Below, piece after piece: positions 1 through 6,460 of a stretch of 28,919 nt of DNA (positions within the stretch are counted from its first letter, which is position 1; every line of letters starts with the position of its first letter). This DNA comes from a virus. The DNA lies in IMG/VR virus record IMGVR_UViG_3300042402_004692, positions 1 through 28,919 of that record, one strand, 5' to 3'. Below the pieces are notes generated by a model, which saw nothing but the letters and a program-made list of their open reading frames with translations, ran no database searches and was not told where the DNA came from. The position numbers and the translations under genes were made by a program.

Positions 1-1908
1 ATAAATGACAAAAAACTTAGGAAACGTAGATGGATTTGCAACAGTTTGTATTCTTGTGTAGTCATTTCTGAACATAATGTATTTTTCATTAGGTCTGTCC
101 ACATATAATATAACGTCAACATTATCTTCTTTATATTTTGTGTGGTTATGCCAAGAAGGTACTTTGTAATAATAACCTCTTTCAGACCCAATTTTTTCGA
201 CCTTACTAACGTCAACTGGTTTTACTTGAACAAAGTATGAAGTGTTTTCAATTATCAAATCGAAGTCTTGACCAAGTTTTCTATCTCTTATATCACCAGC
301 ACATCTTTCTTTAATTTGCCAAGTCATACCTTCTTCTTGTGGGTTAAGTTTGAAAGATTGTATTAAAACTGATTTGGCATAGTTTTCATTTTCCCTACCA
401 TCTATTATAGTTTGGCTATTCAAATTTACTAACCGTTCAGTAAATCTCCCATCGTTACCAACAAGGTCATCAATATTATTCATAATCCAAATCCTAAAAT
501 TTTCCAAACCATCAGTTTCTTCGACCCATATTTTTTGGATTTCTTTGTGTACCGCACTGTTAGTGTCAAATCTATTTATAATAGACCAATTTCCTAAACC
601 ACCATAATTTTCTTCTGTAAATCTACCACCTATTATTCCATCTTCAGTTTGACATTCATCAGTTTGTATTTTACCTAAACAACCATTCGGATGAAACTCA
701 CCTTCACAAAAAGGATATGCTTTATTTATAATAAGCCTAAAGGATTTTGGTTTGATTGGAAAAACTTCTTTACTTTCATTTAAAACTTTTTTACGAACTG
801 TAGATTCTTTTAAAGTTTTTTTTTCAATTTTTTTCTTATACAGATCGTTAACAAAGTCCCAATTTACGTGGTTCCAAAATTTTTTGATATAATCATCTTT
901 TTTGTTTTGGTATTTCAAATAGTACGCGTGTTCCCAAAGATCTAATCCTAAAAGCGGATAACCACCATCTTTAACAATATTCATTAATGGGTTGTCTTGA
1001 TTTGGTGTGGACAATATTTTTAATTTTTTGTTCTTTCCTATCACTAACCAAACCCATCCAGATCCAAATCGTTTTTTTGCTTCTTCATTAAATTGGTCCT
1101 TCATTTTTTTTACATTACCAAAATCTTCGGTAATCTTATTGAAGATTTCATCTTTTGGTATTTGTTTTTTTGGTGACAACATTTTCCAAAATAAAGCGTG
1201 GTTAAAGGCTCCCCCTGCGTTATTTCTTACCGAGTCGTCAAATTTATTTATAGATATTATTATATCTTCTAAATCCATTTCCCCTTCTTTATTTTTTAAC
1301 GCATCATTAAGTTTTTTTACATATCCTTTATAATGTTTATTATAATGTATGTTCATAGTCTTAGGATCTACAAACTGTTTCATTGCGGAATATGAATACG
1401 GGAGTTTTTCTATACCAATTTTTTTCATTTCCAAAATGAAGTTTTCTTGGATGTTGAATTTATCTTGAATAAGAATCTTTTCTTCCAATAATTGAATTTT
1501 GTCTTGGATTGGTTTCAATCCTTCAAAAATAATATTTTCTAAATCAGGATTTTCTTTTTCAAAAGTTTTAATAAGTGAACCTGCCAAAGAATTGGCTTCG
1601 TCTTCGTTTTGACCACCAATATCAGGTCCTCTTTTTCTACCTAAAACATTTCTTTGATGACTATGAACCCATTCGTGTGCTAATGTTCTAAGAATATCTC
1701 TGTTCATTCTATTATTTACTAAAATTTTGATTCCCTTTTCTTTGTGTTGACTTCCTGTGGTCATTCTACCTTCACGTTGTCCCAACAGATGAATTACTAA
1801 GTCATCTTTTAGTGGATACTCTTTTTGTAAAAACTTACAAAAAGTTTTAAGTAGATCTTTTTCTTGCTTGCTTATGTCTGAATTTATATTTTTGAAAGTA
1901 ACGTTCAT
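1..1908 (-). CDS. HExxH peptidase / Mn-type superoxide dismutase / PD-(D/E)XK-like fusion protein (3' end beyond window)
   Basis: An open frame of 636 codons runs from ATG at 1908 to the left edge without a stop, so the C-terminus is missing. Residues 1-125 carry a metallopeptidase signature, HEWVH at 78-82, followed by EDEAN at 102-106, resembling the ImmA/IrrE-type HExxH...E pattern. Residues about 165-360 form a complete Fe/Mn superoxide dismutase. Ligands H188, H237, D323 and H327 are present, as are the gateway residues Y196 and H192. NNAGG before NH (229-233) and Q304 in NQD are the Mn-type choices rather than Fe-type. A Cys/His cluster follows (C401, H406, C410, C419). Residues about 500-636 look like a PD-(D/E)XK nuclease fold: D550 in DFDLII, then Q561-V-K563, then a later strand VDVILYVD. 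The SOD assignment is certain, the peptidase likely, the nuclease fold an inference. A TATTTAT box lies 5 bases before the ATG. Confidence 0.88.
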   Translation of the reverse strand, partial: MNVTFKNINSDISKQEKDLLKTFCKFLQKEYPLKDDLVIHLLGQREGRMTTGSQHKEKGIKILVNNRMNRDILRTLAHEWVHSHQRNVLGRKRGPDIGGQNEDEANSLAGSLIKTFEKENPDLENIIFEGLKPIQDKIQLLEEKILIQDKFNIQENFILEMKKIGIEKLPYSYSAMKQFVDPKTMNIHYNKHYKGYVKKLNDALKNKEGEMDLEDIIISINKFDDSVRNNAGGAFNHALFWKMLSPKKQIPKDEIFNKITEDFGNVKKMKDQFNEEAKKRFGSGWVWLVIGKNKKLKILSTPNQDNPLMNIVKDGGYPLLGLDLWEHAYYLKYQNKKDDYIKKFWNHVNWDFVNDLYKKKIEKKTLKESTVRKKVLNESKEVFPIKPKSFRLIINKAYPFCEGEFHPNGCLGKIQTDECQTEDGIIGGRFTEENYGGLGNWSIINRFDTNSAVHKEIQKIWVEETDGLENFRIWIMNNIDDLVGNDGRFTERLVNLNSQTIIDGRENENYAKSVLIQSFKLNPQEEGMTWQIKERCAGDIRDRKLGQDFDLIIENTSYFVQVKPVDVSKVEKIGSERGYYYKVPSWHNHTKYKEDNVDVILYVDRPNEKYIMFRNDYTRIQTVANPSTFPKFFVIY

Positions 1909-1913
1909 TGAAA

Positions 1914-1920
1914 ATAAATA
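1914..1920 (-). promoter_or_regulatory. TATTTAT box upstream of the SOD fusion gene
   Basis: On the minus strand TATTTAT ends 5 bases before the ATG at 1908. If it acts like a -10 element, the mRNA would be almost leaderless. The HAD gene at 9857 has the same 5-base spacing. It lies directly behind the terminator of the preceding minus-strand gene. Confidence 0.5.
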
Positions 1921-1931
1921 TCATTTAAAAT

Positions 1932-1954
1932 AAAAAACCCCATTTTAGATGGGG
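1932..1954 (-). terminator. Rho-independent terminator of the membrane/coiled-coil gene
   Basis: On the minus strand CCCCAT, a five-base loop and ATGGGG form a 6-bp hairpin followed by six T residues. It lies about 25 bases beyond the stop of the 123-residue gene and before the box of the SOD fusion gene. Confidence 0.75.
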
Positions 1955-1979
1955 TCAATTAGATGAGGTTATGTTTTTT

Positions 1980-2351
1980 TTATTTTTTGTGTTCTTTAAT
2001 TTTTGCGTCTAATTTATCACAACGCGAATCTATATGACTTGACAGGTTTGAAATGTCAAATTTAGTTAGTCTTTCTAAATCTGTAAATCTTCTATCAACT
2101 TCGTCACTATAGTTGTTTAAATTAATTGATAGATCTTTATGTAGATCATCAATACGATTGTTTATCTCACTAAGTGAGTGTCTTCTTTCCCTTTCTATAT
2201 GATCAATATAATCATGAAATGATTTAACTTCAGTAAAAAAAGTGTTTTTATCAACCTTAACTTTTAACTTTAAAAACGTGACCACAACTGATGTTACAAC
2301 CGCAACCACACCCAAAGTAGATAAAACTGATATTAATATAACTGTTTCCAT
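1980..2351 (-). CDS. Small membrane-anchored coiled-coil protein, unknown function
   Basis: Encodes 123 residues. Residues about 4-28 are a single hydrophobic segment (ILISVLSTLGVVAVVTSVVV), so the protein is probably inner-membrane anchored with a short N-terminus outside. The remainder is hydrophilic and heptad-like from about 35 to 120 (repeated I/L spacing, many K/E/D/R), suggesting a long coiled coil in the cytoplasm or periplasm. There is no enzyme motif. It stands alone between two hairpin terminators and has its own upstream TATTTAT box 65 bases away. A spanin-like or host-membrane role is possible, but nothing in the sequence proves it. Confidence 0.7.
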   Translation of the reverse strand: METVILISVLSTLGVVAVVTSVVVTFLKLKVKVDKNTFFTEVKSFHDYIDHIERERRHSLSEINNRIDDLHKDLSINLNNYSDEVDRRFTDLERLTKFDISNLSSHIDSRCDKLDAKIKEHKK

Positions 2352-2377
2352 AACTTTATTTTTTTTAATGTTTATTA

Positions 2378-2403
2378 AACCTCATCTTAAAACAAGATAG
2401 GTT
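2378..2403. other. Hairpin in the leader of the membrane/coiled-coil gene
   Basis: AACCTCATCTT and AAGATAGGTT can pair over 10 bp with one bulged C and a loop of five bases. It falls in the 65-base untranslated leader between the TATTTAT box at 2417-2423 and the ATG at 2351 on the minus strand. There is no T-run behind it in that direction, so it is a leader structure rather than a terminator. Confidence 0.4.
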
Positions 2404-2416
2404 ATCAAAAACTTAA

Positions 2417-2423
2417 ATAAATA
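2417..2423 (-). promoter_or_regulatory. TATTTAT box upstream of the membrane/coiled-coil gene
   Basis: TATTTAT on the minus strand ends 65 bases before the ATG at 2351, and it overlaps the T-run of the preceding terminator. The spacing is longer than at any other box in the window, so this is one of the weaker instances. Confidence 0.35.
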
Positions 2424-2445
2424 AAAAACCCCACTATTGGTGGGG
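2423..2445 (-). terminator. Rho-independent terminator of the 100-residue gene
   Basis: On the minus strand CCCCAC, a five-base loop and GTGGGG form a 6-bp GC-rich hairpin followed by a run of T. It sits about 20 bases after the stop codon of the gene ending at 2465. Confidence 0.75.
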
Positions 2446-2464
2446 TCTTAAGAAATTTTTTAGA

Positions 2465-2767
2465 TTAATATCTGTATCTACTTCTAAACCTTCTTGATTC
2501 ATTCATATCCCCTATTTTTTCCATGGGATTTTCAAGTGGTTCATCTGATTGTTGAGATAACTTCTCAAACAATTTTACAAATTCAGGAGCTGGTAATGTT
2601 TTGAAAGCTTCAGTCGAACATTTTTGGAAATCTAATCTAGCAGGATCACATCCAGGTATGTTACTATGTGTCTTTAGAAGCTCCACATCCGCAGCAAGAT
2701 TTATTTCTTCTTCTTTTAAAATTCTTCGAAGAACGTTTTCTATTCTTTTTTCACTATATCTGTTCAT
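2465..2767 (-). CDS. Hypothetical protein, 100 residues
   Basis: I do not recognise this family. The N-terminus is a charged helix (MNRYSEKRIENVLRRILKEE). The middle has two cysteines (CDPARLDFQKC), and the C-terminal tail is rich in arginine and tyrosine (RRFRSRYRY), so nucleic acid contact is conceivable but unproven. The gene is bounded by a TATTTAT box 13 bases upstream of its ATG and a hairpin terminator downstream. That unit structure supports it as a real gene. Confidence 0.65.
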   Translation of the reverse strand: MNRYSEKRIENVLRRILKEEEINLAADVELLKTHSNIPGCDPARLDFQKCSTEAFKTLPAPEFVKLFEKLSQQSDEPLENPMEKIGDMNESRRFRSRYRY

Positions 2768-2780
2768 AATTTTTTTATTT

Positions 2781-2787
2781 ATAAATA
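2781..2787 (-). promoter_or_regulatory. TATTTAT box upstream of the 100-residue gene
   Basis: The minus strand reads TATTTATAAATA, a palindrome, ending close to an A-rich leader. The TATTTAT heptamer is 13 bases from the ATG at 2767, close to the 15-base class seen at 4622, 12353, 14388 and 25990. Confidence 0.55.
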
Positions 2788-2806
2788 TGAAAGAAAAATA
2801 AAAAAA

Positions 2807-4609
2807 TTATCTTTTATTGATGTGATTTAAAATTTCTTCAACAACGTCACCAATATTTTCTGAATCACCATCACCCATTACAGTACTTATTATTTTTTTC
2901 TTATGGTTTAATATATCATAAATTGCACCTTCGATTGTGTTTTCGAATATAGGATAGTAAACCAAAACGTTGTTTTTTTGACCATATCTATATGCTCTGT
3001 CTTCGGCTTGAGAATGTTCTGCAGGCACAAAAGATAAGTCATTCATAATTACAACTTCCGCAGATGTTAATGTCAAACCAACACCAGCGGCTTTTAGATT
3101 ACCTACAAATACTTTTATTTTTTCATCATTTTGAAAAGAATCAACCGCTTGTTGTCTTACTGAATTTGAACAACTTCCATCAAGGTAAACCGCTTGTTTT
3201 CCAAAATGTTGATATATGGATTGTAGGGTGTCAGTAAAGTTTGTAAAAATAATTACTTTTTTACCTTGGTCTAATATGTTTTCTGCAAATTCTATAGTTT
3301 GACTTATTTTTTCATTTGCTATGACTTTTCTAACTTTCATAAGTTTAGAAAATTGAACTGTAAGGGATGAAGATTCATTGGGGTTTTTATCGTACCAATC
3401 ATAATACTCACCCATAAGATTTTCATATTCTTTAGATCTCAATCGTAAATAAACGGGTGTTATAATTTTATCAGGTAAATCTAAAACATCTTCTTTTAGT
3501 CTTCTCAATATTTGTTTAGACGTTCTGTCTTTTAATTCTTCTAAATTAGACGCACCAGTAACGTTCCAAACTTTTCTTTTACCCGCGTTAAATTGATACC
3601 CTTGACAATATCTTATTGCGTAAGCCATCCAATTTTGGGCAACAGGACTTTCTATAATATTTAGAAGATTATAATAATTCATCGGTCTTGATGTCATTGG
3701 TGTACCCGTAAGTAACCAAACCCTTTTTATGTTTTTAACGAAACTATTTATAATTTTTGTTCTTTGGGCTTGTGCGTTTGACACCATATGTGCTTCATCT
3801 AAAATAACCAACTCGAACTGTGACTTTAAAAGTAATGAATTTTCTTTTTCTTTGGGGTCGTGAAAATTTTTTAATATATCATAATTTACAATAACAAAAT
3901 CAGATTCTGTTGAATATTTTTTTCCTTCTGATATAAAAACAGACCTTTCGGTGTAGTTTTGTATTTCCCTTTGCCAATTTATTTTCAAAGACGCAGGACA
4001 AATAATAAGAATTTTTTTGGCACCTGTTTCTAGTGCCGCAATTATAGTTGATGTTGTTTTTCCAAGACCCATATCATCCGCCAAAATAAACCTTCTTGAA
4101 CCTACTAATTTTTCTATTGCTTCTTTTTGATGTGAAAGTGGTGGTCTATGTGAATATTTATCATAACTAATTTCAACGATGTCAGTAGTGTGTGATTTTA
4201 TTAGTGCGGATTTAGGTACCCAAAATTCTGAAAGAACATCCTTTTCAAAAAATTTACCCCAAATATGGTAAGATTTTTCTTTTTCCACTAAAAGTTTTTC
4301 GACGTATATTTTATTAGGTACTTCTAAAAGATATCTTTCTTCCGAAAATTTTTTAGCAAAATACGTGTCCAAGTCCACCCACTTTCTTGCTACTTTTGGT
4401 TGTACATTATAATAATTGTTTATATAGTCGGCTTGAGTTCTCGTTGGGTAAAACTTTTTATTATTTTCTTTTTTTGTTTTAAGAAACAAAATATAATTGT
4501 TGGCACCACTATATGTATCTAATAGCTCTAATGCTTGGTGTTCTATTAATTGCTTACTGTTAGACAAAACTTTTTTTAAAAAAATAAACAAAAAAAAGAT
4601 ATTTATCAA
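2807..4609 (-). CDS. SNF2-family DNA helicase/translocase
   Basis: A superfamily 2 ATPase of up to 600 residues. Motif I is DDMGLGKT (178-185), the Walker B box is DEAH (271-274) and motif III is TGTP (301-304). The C-terminal RecA lobe holds the SNF2 hallmark QAEDRAYRYGQ (about 535-545) after VGLTLTSA. SNF2 proteins translocate on double-stranded DNA; a short protein of this layout resembles SMARCAL1/HARP-like annealing helicases. A role in phage recombination, fork remodelling or genome clearing is inferred, possibly replacing T4 UvsW, which is a different SF2 branch. The start is uncertain. The ATG at 4609 would encode an unusual Phe-rich leader and overlaps the promoter of the divergent gene. 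A TTG at 4567 (residue 15), 16 bases behind a TGTTTAT box, is an alternative. Confidence 0.9.
   Translation of the reverse strand: MINIFFLFIFLKKVLSNSKQLIEHQALELLDTYSGANNYILFLKTKKENNKKFYPTRTQADYINNYYNVQPKVARKWVDLDTYFAKKFSEERYLLEVPNKIYVEKLLVEKEKSYHIWGKFFEKDVLSEFWVPKSALIKSHTTDIVEISYDKYSHRPPLSHQKEAIEKLVGSRRFILADDMGLGKTTSTIIAALETGAKKILIICPASLKINWQREIQNYTERSVFISEGKKYSTESDFVIVNYDILKNFHDPKEKENSLLLKSQFELVILDEAHMVSNAQAQRTKIINSFVKNIKRVWLLTGTPMTSRPMNYYNLLNIIESPVAQNWMAYAIRYCQGYQFNAGKRKVWNVTGASNLEELKDRTSKQILRRLKEDVLDLPDKIITPVYLRLRSKEYENLMGEYYDWYDKNPNESSSLTVQFSKLMKVRKVIANEKISQTIEFAENILDQGKKVIIFTNFTDTLQSIYQHFGKQAVYLDGSCSNSVRQQAVDSFQNDEKIKVFVGNLKAAGVGLTLTSAEVVIMNDLSFVPAEHSQAEDRAYRYGQKNNVLVYYPIFENTIEGAIYDILNHKKKIISTVMGDGDSENIGDVVEEILNHINKR
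4600..4606 (+). promoter_or_regulatory. TATTTAT box, start of the rightward tail gene run
   Basis: TATTTAT ends 15 bases before the ATG at 4622 and is followed by an A-rich leader (CAATAAAACATCAAA). It sits in the narrow divergent gap between the helicase gene and the neck gene. Confidence 0.55.
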
Positions 4610-4621
4610 TAAAACATCAAA

Positions 4622-5134
4622 ATGGATAGTAAAGTTCCAATAACTAGATTAGGTAAATTTTTTGGTGAAAAAGATTTTTCACTTGAAGTATCTATGGGTC
4701 AAGAGTGGTTAAATGGTGATATGAATTATACTTGTGTACTTTATAGAGTTGATAGAACAAAAACAAAAACTGACGATGTTTATGGTGAAACTTTATCCGA
4801 CAGTATAAATTTTCATCCTCCTGTTGAATTTAATGCTTATGTTGCTATAGCGGCACCCGAAAATAAAATGATCGGATCTACTAAAATTGATCAAGTAGAA
4901 CCAGGTAACATTACAATGTCTGTTTACTTGAAAACTTTGGAAGATTTAAACATAGAAATAAGTTTTGGTGATTATGTGGGTTATTACGATAGCGAAAACT
5001 TTGTAAGATATTATACAGTTGTCAATGATGGTCGTGTGATTTCTGATATAAAACATACATATAAAGGGTATAAGCCATTTTATAGAACAATAATTGCATC
5101 ACCTGTTACATCAAATGAGTTCAGAGGATTATAA
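4622..5134 (+). CDS. Probable neck / head-tail connector protein
   Basis: Encodes 170 residues with a beta-rich pattern and no catalytic motif. A glycine-aromatic stretch near the middle (FGDYVGYYDSENFVRYY) and a basic, tyrosine-rich end (YKGYKPFYR) are the most distinctive parts. It lies 9 bases upstream of the tail terminator gene, the place taken by neck proteins gp13/gp14 in T4. I did not identify a family from the sequence, so the neck role rests on position. It is the first gene of the rightward structural run. Confidence 0.5.
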   Translation: MDSKVPITRLGKFFGEKDFSLEVSMGQEWLNGDMNYTCVLYRVDRTKTKTDDVYGETLSDSINFHPPVEFNAYVAIAAPENKMIGSTKIDQVEPGNITMSVYLKTLEDLNIEISFGDYVGYYDSENFVRYYTVVNDGRVISDIKHTYKGYKPFYRTIIASPVTSNEFRGL

Positions 5135-5143
5135 TAAAAAGAT

Positions 5144-6175
5144 ATGGGATTACCTAAAAAAATAAAAAAATATATACCATTAGAAAATGGTGTAAGTCCG
5201 TTGGAAAGAAGACATCAGTTAGCAGACATGATTGCTGAACATGGTACTTTTTTACCAAAAGGTTTATTACATGCAGATTTAGATAAAGGTTTTTTGGAAT
5301 TTGTAAAAGATAACATGACAATATCCATCGAAGGAAAAAAAATATCTGTCGTTGATATTCTTATAACAACACAGAACTGGGCTCAGTTTACCGAAACTTG
5401 GGAATTCCAAAATATTGATAAAAATGCTGAACCTCCTTTTGTTACTGTTGTTAGACAACCCGAAGTTAAATTTGGTGATCCACAATTAAAATATAATATT
5501 CCTAACAAAAGATTATATCATTATGCTCAAGTTCCTACTTGGGACGGTCAAAGACATGGTATGGATATATATAAAATTCCCCAACCTGTACCAATCCAAA
5601 TAAACTATACTGTAGTGATTATTTGTAACCGTATGAGAGAGTTGAATGAGTTCAACAAAACAATAATGGAACTTTTTGCATCTAGACAAGCTTACCAAAA
5701 AATAAAAGGTCATTATATTCCGATTGTTATGGGTGACATAGCAGATGAATCAGTTTTAGATTTAGAAAAAAGAAAATACTATATTCAGAAATATCCAATG
5801 ACATTACAGGGATTTTTACTTGATGAAGATGAATTTGTTGTACAACCTGCGATTGTAAGAACAATGCAGATTTATGAAACTGATACTTCCATAAAGAAAC
5901 AAAAACCAAAAAAGAATCAAGAGTTACCAACAAATTTAACTTTTCCTTTTAAAGTTGGGGTAAACACGTTTTCAGACAAAATATTTTTTACTTCTGATAT
6001 GACAGTTGCTGAAGTCGATAACATATCTACATATAGTGTTTATATAAATGATGACTTCTATGGTAATGATATTTCAGAAATCCAAATCAACACTAATGAC
6101 ATTTTAAAAATAGATGTAACAAAAAATGATGGTACAAAAAACGCTAAGTTAGTATTACAACAAAAACTAATTTAA
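5144..6175 (+). CDS. Tail terminator / sheath-stabiliser protein, T4 gp15-like
   Basis: Encodes 343 residues. The part from about 130 to 245 follows the T4 gp15 pattern: a strand with PVPIQINYTVVIICNR, a helix with EFNKTIMELFASRQAY, then IPIVMGD, and a basic RKYYIQKYPMTLQGFLLDE strand. T4 gp15 caps the finished tail tube and sheath and docks to the neck. The last 80 or so residues are an extra domain, likely small and beta-rich, absent from T4 gp15. It sits between the probable neck gene and the sheath gene, as expected. It converges with the small minus-strand gene with no space between the stop codons. Similarity is by pattern only, hence moderate confidence. Confidence 0.6.
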   Translation: MGLPKKIKKYIPLENGVSPLERRHQLADMIAEHGTFLPKGLLHADLDKGFLEFVKDNMTISIEGKKISVVDILITTQNWAQFTETWEFQNIDKNAEPPFVTVVRQPEVKFGDPQLKYNIPNKRLYHYAQVPTWDGQRHGMDIYKIPQPVPIQINYTVVIICNRMRELNEFNKTIMELFASRQAYQKIKGHYIPIVMGDIADESVLDLEKRKYYIQKYPMTLQGFLLDEDEFVVQPAIVRTMQIYETDTSIKKQKPKKNQELPTNLTFPFKVGVNTFSDKIFFTSDMTVAEVDNISTYSVYINDDFYGNDISEIQINTNDILKIDVTKNDGTKNAKLVLQQKLI

Positions 6176-6337
6176 CTATTCTCCGTATAAATCTTTTTTT
6201 TCTGAACATTTTTCTAAAATCAGGTTTTCCAAAAATCTATACATTTTAATCCCTCTTTTATCACAATACTTTTTAAGAACATCGTGAACTTTTGGATCAA
6301 TTTTTAAATTTTTTATTTTTTTTGGTTCTTTATTCAT
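6176..6337 (-). CDS. Small ribbon-helix-helix-like protein
   Basis: Encodes 53 residues from the ATG at 6337. A frame-open ATG exists at 6406, but it would add a hydrophobic leader and swallow the promoter box at 6374-6380. With the 6337 start, the box-to-ATG distance is 36 bases, matching the sheath and tube genes. The protein has a short strand (KIKNLKIDP) and two helices (KVHDVLKKYCDKRG and KMYRFLENLILEK), the layout of Arc/CopG/MetJ repressors, which bind DNA as dimers. It is transcribed against the sheath gene. A role in setting tail gene transcription, or its own, is inferred. Confidence 0.6.
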   Translation of the reverse strand: MNKEPKKIKNLKIDPKVHDVLKKYCDKRGIKMYRFLENLILEKCSEKKDLYGE

Positions 6338-6338
6338 A

Positions 6339-6368
6339 GGTAGAAAAAAGGTAGAAAAAAAACCTACC
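6339..6368. repeat. GGTAG / GGTAG / CTACC repeats in the leader of the ribbon-helix-helix gene
   Basis: GGTAG occurs at 6339-6343 and 6350-6354, 11 bases apart (about one helical turn), and in inverted form as CTACC at 6364-6368, separated by A-runs. They lie between the promoter box and the start codon of the small gene, where an autoregulatory operator would be placed. Confidence 0.4.
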
Positions 6369-6373
6369 AAGAT

Positions 6374-6380
6374 ATAAATA
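6374..6380 (-). promoter_or_regulatory. TATTTAT box of the ribbon-helix-helix gene
   Basis: Minus-strand TATTTAT ends 36 bases before the ATG at 6337. It is back-to-back with the sheath box at 6417-6423, so the two promoters diverge from a gap of fewer than 40 bases. Confidence 0.5.
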
Positions 6381-6416
6381 GTTTTATATAAGTAAAGTTT
6401 TTGCATAAAATCTCGG

Positions 6417-6423
6417 TATTTAT
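6417..6423 (+). promoter_or_regulatory. TATTTAT box of the tail sheath gene
   Basis: TATTTAT ends 37 bases before the ATG at 6461. The leader is almost entirely A and T with no Shine-Dalgarno sequence, and its length is nearly identical to the tube and gp26 leaders. Confidence 0.6.
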
Positions 6424-6460
6424 ATAAAAAATAAATTATAATAAACTAACATTAAAAAAT

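Noticed and set aside
1007-1333. Plus-strand open frame of 108 codons opposite the SOD domain
   Set aside because: It lies entirely antisense to the well-supported SOD fusion frame; its Phe-rich composition is what the complement of Lys-rich coding DNA gives.
1961-2387. 10-bp inverted repeat AGATGAGGTT / AACCTCATCT flanking the 123-residue gene, as a mobile-element end
   Set aside because: Only 10 bp, no target duplication or transposase; more likely chance or part of leader and 3' hairpins.
2601-2801. Plus-strand open frame of 66 codons opposite the 100-residue gene
   Set aside because: Antisense to a gene with its own box and terminator; no independent support.
6338-6406. Upstream ATG at 6406 for the ribbon-helix-helix gene
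   Set aside because: It would place the promoter box and operator-like repeats inside the coding region and add a hydrophobic segment unlike the family.
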